Source: Bacteroidales bacterium UBA714 | GTDB taxonomy: Bacteria > Bacteroidota > Bacteroidia > Bacteroidales > UBA932 | Assembly (NCBI GenBank): GCA_002298075.1 | Contig: DBLW01000072.1 | Span: 14,674-21,132 of the forward strand | DNA: 6,459 nucleotides | Direction: 5' to 3' | Part shown: positions 1 to 6,367 of the stretch, piece by piece | Layout of the letters: each line of letters starts with the position of its first letter | How positions within the stretch are numbered: position 1 is the stretch's first letter | Program-made: the position numbers and the translations under genes | The notes under the pieces: model-generated | What the model was told of the DNA's origin: nothing | Database searches by the model: none | Seen by the model: the letters and a program-made list of their open reading frames with translations, nothing else

Positions 1-1164
1 CGTGTCAATGTGGTCACTGACAACCCTCTTTATCTTGCGGTAGTGAATGAGCGCAAAGTTGATGCTCATGCATCTGCCCTGCCTATGGACGTCTGGCTTC
101 TGCTGCGTGAACCTGAGGATGCCAACCAGCTGGAGCAGAAACAAGTTGGGCATGAATCAACGGTTACTGTGACGATTCCGGACGGTGTTGACTGGATACG
201 CATGGAGAGGGTAATACCCCGTGCTGAGATGCATGCGGCAGATTATGCGGCAGGCACCGGGATACAGCCGTATTTTACGACGGATATGTTTACCCGTGTG
301 GCTACAAGCAAGTCCCTTACTGTTGACGGAGGTGATGTCAATTCCGGCGGTTCGCGTTCACGCATCTATTTCTATATTGACGAGAATGTGACTCCTAACG
401 CTTCCGGGGATATTCCGGACCGTTTCGCTGAAATCAGAATCCGATACGAACGCAAGGAAAACGGGGCGGTTGTAGATACCCGTGAGCGTACTCTCGAAAT
501 CGAGCAGCGCGGACTTGTGCATGTTGACGGTGACTGGGTGGGAAATGGAGGCAGTCCTACTGCTGCGATTGACACTTATATGGAATATTATGAGGAATAT
601 CTTGAGCACAATGACCCTCTCGACCAGCATCTCCAGCCTGGCGAACTTTATGAAGGACTCAGCTGGGGATTGCGAGGTGTCGATACCCGTTCTGCATTCA
701 GTCTGGTGGGCAATGAATATTATCAGGTTTATTATACGGACCAGGCTAGCACGATGACAGGGTGGGTCATAAACCGTAATGGTGCGGTTCCTATGAGCAC
801 TGTCCGTCTTTTTAATGACTCCGAGCCGGCATCAGCTTTTCATTATTGCTACGGAAAGAATAAGCGGAATGCGGATGGAAGTGTGGCAGAAGGGCATTGG
901 TATATGCCGGGAATACGTGAACTGGAGAGAGCATTGGTTCAGTATTATCTTACATTTGATGATTTTCAGGGACAATTATACTGGTCTGCTTCCAGTGCTC
1001 AGAGAGGCGGTTCATTCATTGGAGGCTATACGTATAATCATGCACGTGCAACGAAAGTCAATATGGTGGATGGCAAACCCCAATATATAGAGAGTTCTTC
1101 TGGAAATGAGGGATATCAGGATCGTAACAACCGTCTCCGCATCCGTGCCTTCTACAGATTGTAG
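1..1164 (+). CDS. DUF4906/fimbrillin-type exported surface protein, C-terminal part (5' truncated)
   Basis: The frame is open through the left edge (codons CGT GTC AAT precede the first GTG at 10), so this is the last 387 codons of a longer gene; the GTG at 10 is unlikely to be the start. Signal peptide and N-terminus are outside the window. Numbering from the first in-window codon, residues about 102-172 look like a BACON/Ig-like beta domain: a 'YFYIDEN' strand, then 'RFAEIRIRY', ending in 'LEIEQRG'. A Tyr/Glu-rich linker follows ('YMEYYEEYLEH', about 193-203). The last 110 residues resemble a FISUMP / C-type-lectin-like fold: 'CYGKNKRNADG', 'HWYMPGIRELE' (about 299-309), 'YWSASSA' (about 327-333), and the terminal 'RIRAFYRL'. 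This architecture is familiar from Bacteroidales DUF4906 proteins, often lipoproteins and sometimes found beside Mfa/Fim-type fimbriae. A surface or fimbrial-tip adhesin role is inference. The gene ends at TAG and converges on the transporter operon. Confidence 0.75.
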   Translation, partial: RVNVVTDNPLYLAVVNERKVDAHASALPMDVWLLLREPEDANQLEQKQVGHESTVTVTIPDGVDWIRMERVIPRAEMHAADYAAGTGIQPYFTTDMFTRVATSKSLTVDGGDVNSGGSRSRIYFYIDENVTPNASGDIPDRFAEIRIRYERKENGAVVDTRERTLEIEQRGLVHVDGDWVGNGGSPTAAIDTYMEYYEEYLEHNDPLDQHLQPGELYEGLSWGLRGVDTRSAFSLVGNEYYQVYYTDQASTMTGWVINRNGAVPMSTVRLFNDSEPASAFHYCYGKNKRNADGSVAEGHWYMPGIRELERALVQYYLTFDDFQGQLYWSASSAQRGGSFIGGYTYNHARATKVNMVDGKPQYIESSSGNEGYQDRNNRLRIRAFYRL

Positions 1165-1207
1165 CATTTTTCGTGATTTGTATATGCTTGCCCCTCACTG
1201 CTTTATA

Positions 1208-1245
1208 AAAAATACGATGCCCCTGTTTCTGGGCATCGTATTTTT
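1208..1245. terminator. Bidirectional intrinsic terminator
   Basis: A perfect 15-bp inverted repeat (arms 1208-1222 and 1231-1245, core TACGATGCCC / GGGCATCGTA) flanks an 8-nt loop. The outer part of the stem is A5/T5, so the RNA has a U-tract whichever strand is transcribed. It lies 44 bp after the surface-protein stop codon and 50 bp after the stop of the oppositely oriented transporter gene. It can therefore end both convergent transcripts. Confidence 0.92.
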
Positions 1246-1294
1246 GTAATAGATTGATTCTCGTGTGATTGTGCGCCACAAGCGATTTTTGTCC

Positions 1295-2719
1295 TTATGC
1301 CTTTGCAGCAGGCTCGTCAAGCTTCAGCTCCGGGTGACGGCGTGATGAAAAATACAGCAGGAAAGCCACTGTGATTGCGACAATTCCCATCAGAATGAAA
1401 ATGTACTCCGCATGGATGGCTGCCGTCACTTCCTGCATCCTGTTGCCGCTTTCCGTGATTCGGTTCTTGAAAATCTTGCCTATGAATATCGGCACTATCA
1501 TCATTCCCATGTTCTGTATCCAGTAAATCAGGGAAAAAGCCGTTCCGAGATTTTTCTCAGGCACAATCTTCGGCACCGAAGGCCACATTGCGGACGGGAC
1601 CAGTGAATATCCTATCCCAAGAAGGGCTATGGCAACATATCCATATGCTGCGACTCCCTGCGGGGCAAAAGTTATGAGCAGATGTGAAGCAAGGACCAGC
1701 AATGAACCGGTAATCATCCAAGTGGTGGCCTTGCCTGTCCTGTCCACAAGCGCACCGAACAGCGGAGTGAACACAATCGTGAAGAAAGGTATCATCGAAA
1801 GCATCCATGTCGCGGTTTCAAGTTCCATCCCGAACAGCGGAATCAGAATCGAAGTCCCGAACTTCTTGAAGCGTATCACGCAGCAATAGAAGAAAACGCA
1901 CAGAAGCGCAATCATCAGAAAACGCGGATTCGAAAGCACCTTCCATATGTCGGAGAATCTGAATTTGTCCTCTTCTGGAATTTCTTTTGTGCCGTTTTCT
2001 GCAACAGGCCTTTCACCGTTTTCGCTTCCGCAGCTTTTGCCGGCGGCCGTTTCAGTGTCAAATCTCGAGTCCATTGCCACAAAAGCAGCCCAAAGGATGC
2101 CGCCGAGCATCAGAAGCCCCAGTCCGAGAAGGGCAGGCCTGTTGGTGTCCCCGAGAAGGTAAATTTCGCCCTCGGCTTTGCTTGCGACAATCATCGGTGA
2201 CAAAACGAGCGCGGCGGCAGTTCCCAGGCGCGCTATAGAAAGCTGCAGTCCCATTGCCAAGGCCACATTCCTTTCTTTGAACCATTTGGCGACAGACCTT
2301 GTCACGGCTACTCCGGCAATCTCGCTTCCGAGACCGAAAAGCATGCATCCCACATATGCCGTTACAAGCGAAGTGCGCGGGGCCATCGGAGAGGAAATAG
2401 CAAAAGTGACAATGCCCGCTCCGATTATCATAAGTCCGACGAAAACGCTGCCGACAACCCTCACACCGAACATGTCCAGCAGGATGCCGCACACGATAAG
2501 ACCGCCGCATACGCAGAGGAACGAATATCCTCCCGCATAGAAGCCGTAGTCCTCATAGTCCCAACCAAGCTCCAGCAGTTCAGGATTCTTGAACAGATGG
2601 GAGAGGGAAGAGAACATGTCGTCAAAGAAATATGACGCGAACATCGGCACAACAAGAAAAGCAAGAGCCAGCCAGCAGGCGCTCTTGCTTTCTTTAAGTG
2701 ATTTGAAAATTCTGCTCAT
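1295..2719 (-). CDS. MFS transporter (MFSD1-like), second gene of tandem pair
   Basis: 474 residues from the ATG at 2719. An in-frame TTG one codon upstream (2722) could also be read as a start, but the ATG is preferred. The protein has the 12-TM pattern of the major facilitator superfamily and acts in the inner membrane. The TM2-TM3 loop carries the signature-like 'GILLDMFGVR' (about 78-87). 'AKWF' (about 144-147) precedes the amphipathic start of TM5. A hydrophilic central loop of about 40 residues (about 217-257, rich in E, G and K) separates the halves. 'GALVDRTGK' (about 322-330) is the equivalent C-half loop, and 'SLVPSAMWPSVPKIV' (about 372-386) with 'GTAFSLIYWIQNMG' (about 392-405) covers TM10-TM11. 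The last block resembles the conserved TM10-11 region of eukaryotic MFSD1, a lysosomal dipeptide transporter, as I recall it. Substrate and direction cannot be read from sequence. It starts about 25 bp after the upstream paralogue's stop, with no room for a promoter, so the two are co-transcribed. Confidence 0.9.
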   Translation of the reverse strand: MSRIFKSLKESKSACWLALAFLVVPMFASYFFDDMFSSLSHLFKNPELLELGWDYEDYGFYAGGYSFLCVCGGLIVCGILLDMFGVRVVGSVFVGLMIIGAGIVTFAISSPMAPRTSLVTAYVGCMLFGLGSEIAGVAVTRSVAKWFKERNVALAMGLQLSIARLGTAAALVLSPMIVASKAEGEIYLLGDTNRPALLGLGLLMLGGILWAAFVAMDSRFDTETAAGKSCGSENGERPVAENGTKEIPEEDKFRFSDIWKVLSNPRFLMIALLCVFFYCCVIRFKKFGTSILIPLFGMELETATWMLSMIPFFTIVFTPLFGALVDRTGKATTWMITGSLLVLASHLLITFAPQGVAAYGYVAIALLGIGYSLVPSAMWPSVPKIVPEKNLGTAFSLIYWIQNMGMMIVPIFIGKIFKNRITESGNRMQEVTAAIHAEYIFILMGIVAITVAFLLYFSSRRHPELKLDEPAAKA

Positions 2720-2744
2720 CAAAATGGCATTAAATCCGGGAAAC

Positions 2745-4112
2745 TTATTTCTTCACATTCGGCTCTTCAAGTCCATAGCCTTTTTTCCTGTCTTCGATTT
2801 TCAGCATGAAGGTCAGGAAGAACGCCAGCACTCCGAATGACGCGAAAATCAGCATCGGCACAAGATAGCCTCCAGTAGCCTGCAGTGTCACGCCGATAAG
2901 AAGCGGAACCAGGCAGAGTCCTATGTTCTGCACCCAGAAGATAAGGCAATATGCCGAACCGAGAATCTTCTCGTCGATGATTTTAGGAACACTTGGCCAC
3001 AATGCGGCAGGCACGAGCGAGAATGATACGCCGAGCACGACAACAAGAAGAAGCGCGAACCACTGCTTAGGGAATATCGGCAGTATGAAGGCGAAGCTCA
3101 GGTGACATACCACCATGATGATTGCTCCGAGCATCAGCATAGACGCTCCTTTGCCCTTGAAATCGAGGAAGCCTCCGAGGAACGGAGTGAGCGCCATGGC
3201 AAGGATAGGGAAACAGCTGAACAGACGTGCCGCGCTCTCTGCATCAATGGCGAGCGTAACCTCAAGGAAGTTGGTCGCATACCTTTGGAAAGGGAAGATT
3301 GCGCTGTAATAAAGTACGCAGAGCAGGGCCACAATCCAGAACATCTTGCTGCTGAAAATCTTGCCGAGGTCGCTGATGTGGAACTCGTCTTCCGCAGACT
3401 TCTCCTCTGACATCCTGCCGGCGGCTATCAGCTGCGAGTCGAATTTCCTGTCCATGATGACGAAGACCGTGAAGCAGATGAGTCCTATCAGAAGCAGGGC
3501 TGTGCAGAAGCCTATAGGCGCCACGATTGACTGGTCGAATTTTGCTGAAATGAGTGGGGAAATCCACATCACCGCAAACACGCCAAGACGTGCAATCGCC
3601 ATTTCAAGACCCATAGCGAGAGCCATTTCCTTGCCCTGAAACCATTTTGCGATGGCTTTTGATACTGTAGTGCCGGCCATTTCGCAGCCACATCCGAAAA
3701 TCATGAAGCCCAGACATGCCATTTTCGCGCTTCCCGGAAGGGCTGTCCACCATGAGCCGAGCCATGCGTTAAACTCTGTCGCCTGGAACCATTCCGTGAT
3801 TCCGATGAATTTGATGGATGCTCCGAGCACCATGAGCGATGCTGAAAGCATACCCGTGAAGCGCGTACCCATCTTGTCGAGGATGATGCCCGCGATAATG
3901 AGGAAACCGAACACGTTCAAGATATATTCGGAGGCTGCATACGTGCCGAACACTGTGCTGTCCCAGTTCCTTGATTGCTCCACGAGGGATTTCAGGGGTG
4001 ACATTACGTCAACGAACATGTAGGCGAAGAACATCATGGAAGCAATGAGCACGAGGGCGGACCATCTTGCTATTGCGCTGTCGTTCATGAATCTTTTGAT
4101 AGTTTCAGTCAT
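2745..4112 (-). CDS. MFS transporter (MFSD1-like), first gene of tandem pair
   Basis: 455 residues from ATG; the upstream sequence is A/T-rich without a Shine-Dalgarno, as is usual in Bacteroidota. Predicted membrane segments lie near residues 17-38, 60-79, 86-103, 131-150, 162-189, 199-221, 256-275, 298-316, 323-345, 350-372, 385-408 and 414-437, the full 12-TM MFS plan. Landmarks are 'GIILDKMGTR' (75-84), 'GCGCEMAGTTVSKAIAKWF' (140-158), 'MALAMGLEMAIARLG' (163-177), 'GGFLDFKGKG' (313-322), 'SLVPAALWPSVPKI' (365-378) and 'GSAYCLIFWVQNIG' (385-398). Each has a clear counterpart in the following gene, so the pair arose by duplication or by acquisition of related genes. The 6-7 loop is charged (about 222-255) and shorter than in the partner. 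An MFSD1-like assignment suggests small peptides as candidate substrates, but this is inference. It is the first gene of the leftward operon, driven from the promoter at 4153-4185. Confidence 0.92.
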   Translation of the reverse strand: MTETIKRFMNDSAIARWSALVLIASMMFFAYMFVDVMSPLKSLVEQSRNWDSTVFGTYAASEYILNVFGFLIIAGIILDKMGTRFTGMLSASLMVLGASIKFIGITEWFQATEFNAWLGSWWTALPGSAKMACLGFMIFGCGCEMAGTTVSKAIAKWFQGKEMALAMGLEMAIARLGVFAVMWISPLISAKFDQSIVAPIGFCTALLLIGLICFTVFVIMDRKFDSQLIAAGRMSEEKSAEDEFHISDLGKIFSSKMFWIVALLCVLYYSAIFPFQRYATNFLEVTLAIDAESAARLFSCFPILAMALTPFLGGFLDFKGKGASMLMLGAIIMVVCHLSFAFILPIFPKQWFALLLVVVLGVSFSLVPAALWPSVPKIIDEKILGSAYCLIFWVQNIGLCLVPLLIGVTLQATGGYLVPMLIFASFGVLAFFLTFMLKIEDRKKGYGLEEPNVKK

Positions 4113-4152
4113 ATTTTTGATAGTTTTTATTGTATCTTTTTTGCAAGGCCTG

Positions 4153-4185
4153 CGAAGTTAAGGGTTTTTGCCCTAATAGTCAAAA
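4153..4185 (-). promoter_or_regulatory. Bacteroidota-type promoter of the transporter operon
   Basis: Read on the minus strand, a -33 element TTTTG (4185-4181) is followed by 20 nt and then TAACTTCG (4160-4153), a good match to the -7 consensus TAnnTTTG. Transcription should begin near 4146-4149, giving a leader of roughly 35 nt before the ATG at 4112. The spacer contains an AGGG/CCCT inverted repeat. Confidence 0.65.
4161..4174. promoter_or_regulatory. Possible operator: AGGG-N6-CCCT inverted repeat
   Basis: AGGG (4161-4164) and CCCT (4171-4174) form a 4-bp inverted repeat around TTTTTG. It lies exactly between the -33 and -7 elements of the transporter promoter and just upstream of the dxs promoter. 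The position suits a repressor site, but the arms are short and could arise by chance. Confidence 0.2.
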
Positions 4186-4190
4186 CACTT

Positions 4191-4222
4191 TTTTCAAAAC
4201 TCGGAATAAAGTCGTATCTTCG
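4191..4222 (+). promoter_or_regulatory. Bacteroidota-type promoter of dxs
   Basis: A T-rich -33 element (TTTTC, 4191-4195) is followed after about 19 nt by TATCTTCG (4215-4222), a TAnnTTTG-like -7 element. The start of transcription should be near 4227-4230, leaving about 25 nt of leader before the ATG at 4252. The in-frame GTG at 4222 overlaps the end of the -7 box and would not be in the mRNA, which supports ATG 4252 as the dxs start. Confidence 0.6.
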
Positions 4223-4251
4223 TGCGCAATTTCACTTCAGAAAACAGGACT

Positions 4252-6171
4252 ATGGCATATAATCTTCTTGACAGTGTCGGGTCGCCTGCCGACATCAGGA
4301 ATTTCAGCATGGACCAGCTCAGGGAACTTTGTGCTGAGCTTCGTGAATATATGATAGAGTGCTGTGCCGTGAATCCCGGACATCTGGGTTCAAGCCTCGG
4401 TGCCGTGGAACTTGTCGTGGGGCTTCACTATGTTTATGACACTCCATTGGACAAGGTCGTGTTTGATGTGGGACATCAGGCGTATGCCCACAAAATAATC
4501 ACTGGCAGACGTGAGGCTTTCCGCAAGAACAGGATGCGGGACGGCATAAGCGGTTTTCCCAAGCGTGCGGAAAGCGAGTATGACGCATTCGGTGCGGGAC
4601 ATTCTTCAACCTCAATCTCTGCCGCCCTCGGTTTTGCTGAGGCGTCCAAGCAGCTCGGGCTCGGGCACAAGACGGTCGCCCTGATAGGTGACGGTTCGCT
4701 TACCGGAGGTCTTGCGCTTGAGGGAATGAACAATGCCGGGGCTGCGAAATCCGACCTTCTTGTGATTCTAAATGACAATAACATATCCATAGATAGAAAT
4801 ATCGGCGCTTTGCACGAATATCTCCTCCATATCACGTCAGACCCGCGCTACAATAAGGCAAAGAAGAGGGTCTGGGATGGACTTGGAGACGGGAAATTCC
4901 GCAGCGGGCTCCAGAGGTTTGTAGTCAACGCCAAGTCTTCCCTCGTCAGAAGAAGCGGAGGTGACCTGTTCGAGGCAATGGGTTTCCGTTATTTCGGACC
5001 GGTTGACGGCAATGACATAAGCCAGGTGGTAACCACTCTAAGGAAACTGAAAGCCCTTGACGGCCCTATACTTCTTCATACACTGACGAAAAAAGGAAAA
5101 GGATATGCGCCCGCGGAGGCTGACCAGACGGTCTGGCATGCTCCGGGAATGTTTGATCCGGAGACAGGGGAGAGGATAAAGAGCAGCAAGGGTGCAAGCC
5201 GTTATCAGGATGTGTTCGGTCAGGTCCTGCTTGAACTGGCGCGTATGGACAGCCGTGTCGTTGGCGTTACCCCGGCCATGGCGTCCGGATGCGGCATGAA
5301 CCTGCTTTCCAAGGAAATGCCGGGACGGTTCTATGATGTGGGAATCGAGGAAGAGCATGCCGTCACGTTTTCTGCCGGACTTGCGGCAGGCGGCATGAGG
5401 CCGTTCTGCAACATATACTCGTCGTTTTCGCAGAGGGCTTATGACCAGATTATACATGATGTGGCCCTTCAAGGGCTTCCGGTCGTGCTTTGCCTTGACC
5501 GCAGCGGAATAGTCGGTGAGGACGGGCCGACTCATCACGGGTGCTATGATATTGCCATATACAGGAGCATACCCGGAGCTGTCATTGCCGCTCCTAAGGA
5601 TGAGGCGGAGCTGAAGGATATGATGTATTCAGCTCTCAAGTATGAATCCGGCCCTTATATTATAAGGTATCCTCGCGGCTATGGTGAAGGAGTTGAATGG
5701 AGGACTCATGAGTTTTCATTGCTTGAGACAGGAAAGGGGGAACTTGTGGCTGAAGGAAACCGTATTGCTGTGATTGCTGCCGGTCCGGTGGTCAACAGGG
5801 CTGTAGAGGCGGCTGCCAAGATACGTGAGGAGTACGGATGGTCTCCGTCTGTCTATAATATAAGGTATGTGAAGCCGCTGGATGGTGAACTTATGAATGG
5901 AATATTGGCCTCTCACGAGAGGATTGTCACGATAGAAGACGGTACTGTGCTCGGCGGGCTGCATGGCGCGGTAGCGGAATTTGTGTCCGCATCATGCAAT
6001 GGATTGCCTGTCAGGGCAATAGGTATTCCGGATAGATATGTCAGCCAGGGAACGCAAGGGGAATTGTGGCATGAATGCGGCCTTTCTTTGCCGGAAATAA
6101 TCCGTGTTATAGTGGAAGAAAGTGAAAAAAATCAAAAAAAAGACCGGAAAATTTTGGAGATAAAAAATTAA
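4252..6171 (+). CDS. dxs: 1-deoxy-D-xylulose-5-phosphate synthase
   Basis: Full-length Dxs, 639 residues from ATG 4252. It condenses pyruvate and glyceraldehyde 3-phosphate, with CO2 loss, to DXP, using thiamine diphosphate and Mg2+. This is the entry step of the MEP isoprenoid pathway, and DXP also feeds thiamine synthesis; the enzyme is cytosolic. Landmarks: 'NPGHLGSSLGAVEL' (His44) and 'DVGHQAYAHK' (His75), the two N-terminal active-site His; 'GDGSLTGG' (146-153) with 'NDN' (174-176), the ThDP/Mg site; 'KKGKGYAPAE' (280-289); the pyrimidine domain with 'DVGIEEEHAV' (catalytic Glu at 367, counterpart of E. coli Glu370); 'SQRAYDQ', 'GEDGPTHHG' and 'IRYPRG' (471-476); and a C-terminal transketolase-like domain ('GYVSQGTQ'-type end, about 500-620). 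Oddities are 'VDGND' (251-255), where most homologues have VDGHD, and a Lys-rich tail (KNQKKDRK) encoded by A-runs. Its own promoter lies upstream. No terminator is visible before the tRNA genes. Confidence 0.97.
   Translation: MAYNLLDSVGSPADIRNFSMDQLRELCAELREYMIECCAVNPGHLGSSLGAVELVVGLHYVYDTPLDKVVFDVGHQAYAHKIITGRREAFRKNRMRDGISGFPKRAESEYDAFGAGHSSTSISAALGFAEASKQLGLGHKTVALIGDGSLTGGLALEGMNNAGAAKSDLLVILNDNNISIDRNIGALHEYLLHITSDPRYNKAKKRVWDGLGDGKFRSGLQRFVVNAKSSLVRRSGGDLFEAMGFRYFGPVDGNDISQVVTTLRKLKALDGPILLHTLTKKGKGYAPAEADQTVWHAPGMFDPETGERIKSSKGASRYQDVFGQVLLELARMDSRVVGVTPAMASGCGMNLLSKEMPGRFYDVGIEEEHAVTFSAGLAAGGMRPFCNIYSSFSQRAYDQIIHDVALQGLPVVLCLDRSGIVGEDGPTHHGCYDIAIYRSIPGAVIAAPKDEAELKDMMYSALKYESGPYIIRYPRGYGEGVEWRTHEFSLLETGKGELVAEGNRIAVIAAGPVVNRAVEAAAKIREEYGWSPSVYNIRYVKPLDGELMNGILASHERIVTIEDGTVLGGLHGAVAEFVSASCNGLPVRAIGIPDRYVSQGTQGELWHECGLSLPEIIRVIVEESEKNQKKDRKILEIKN
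6125..6141 (+). promoter_or_regulatory. A-tract, possible UP-like element
   Basis: Runs of A7 (6125-6131) and A8 (6134-6141) end about 11 bp upstream of the -33 element of the tRNA promoter. Phased A-tracts in this position can stimulate strong promoters in bacteria generally. Here they also encode the Lys/Asn-rich Dxs tail. A regulatory role is inference. Confidence 0.3.
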
Positions 6172-6183
6172 TGTCTATCTTTG
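6153..6183 (+). promoter_or_regulatory. Strong Bacteroidota-type promoter of the tRNA cluster
   Basis: TTTG (6153-6156), a 19-nt spacer, and TATCTTTG (6176-6183) match the -33/-7 consensus TTTG / TAnnTTTG exactly. The -33 box lies inside the dxs coding end and the -7 box begins 4 nt after the dxs stop codon. Predicted start of transcription is near 6187-6190, about 37 nt before tRNA-Thr. Confidence 0.8.
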
Positions 6184-6225
6184 CAATCCCTTTCGGAAAC
6201 AAACCGACAAGCGGGGCAAAAAACT

Positions 6226-6299
6226 GCCGATGTAGCTCAGTTGGCTAGAGCACGTGATTTGTAATCTCGGGGTCGTGGGTTCGACTCCCTCCATCGGCT
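6226..6299 (+). tRNA. tRNA-Thr (anticodon UGU)
   Basis: A 74-nt cloverleaf. Acceptor arms GCCGATG (6226-6232) and CATCGGC (6292-6298) pair perfectly, with discriminator T6299. The D stem is GCTC/GAGC (6235-6238, 6248-6251) with a 9-nt loop containing GG. The anticodon loop TTTGTAA (6258-6264) gives anticodon TGT at 6260-6262, reading ACA and other ACN codons. The variable loop is 5 nt, and the T loop is TTCGACT (6280-6286). CCA is not encoded and must be added afterwards. Two stem pairs are T:T mismatches: 6255:6267 in the anticodon stem and 6276:6290 in the T stem. All other expected positions are intact, so it is probably functional. It is the first gene of the cluster. Confidence 0.95.
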
Positions 6300-6317
6300 C
6301 AAAAGTTCTTTTGATGA

Positions 6318-6335
6318 TTTGAAGTTTTCTTCAAA
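6318..6335 (+). other. AT-rich hairpin after tRNA-Thr
   Basis: TTTGAAG (6318-6324) and CTTCAAA (6329-6335) form a perfect 7-bp stem with a TTTT loop, 18 nt after the tRNA. No T-tract follows (CGTAAAG), so it is a poor intrinsic terminator. It may instead serve 3'-end processing of the tRNA or be incidental. Confidence 0.35.
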
Positions 6336-6367
6336 CGTAAAGATTGAAAATTTCGTATCTTGTTTAT

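Noticed and set aside
1269..1281. TTGTG-CGC-CACAA inverted repeat just after the transporter operon's stop codon.
   Set aside because: Only 5 bp with a 3-nt loop and no T-tract; the strong terminator at 1208-1245 explains termination.
2058..2510. Minus-strand open frame of 150 codons inside the second transporter.
   Set aside because: It is a shadow in another frame of a clear 12-TM protein; the translation is Arg/Cys-rich without domain character.
2717..2730. Three-codon minus-strand frame ATG CCA TTT TGA whose stop overlaps the second transporter's ATG (TGATG), suggesting translational coupling.
   Set aside because: Too short to distinguish from chance, and no ribosome-binding signal precedes it.
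5038..5538. Minus-strand open frame of 166 codons opposite dxs.
   Set aside because: Antisense shadow of a highly conserved gene, with no recognisable motifs and no promoter.
6193..6207. TCGG/CCGA hairpin in the tRNA-Thr leader.
   Set aside because: A 4-bp stem with a 7-nt loop is expected by chance and has no other support.
6356..6363. TATCTTGT as a possible -7 box for a separate tRNA-Tyr promoter.
   Set aside because: It lacks one T of the TAnnTTTG consensus and has no TTTG at the required 19-21 nt spacing upstream.
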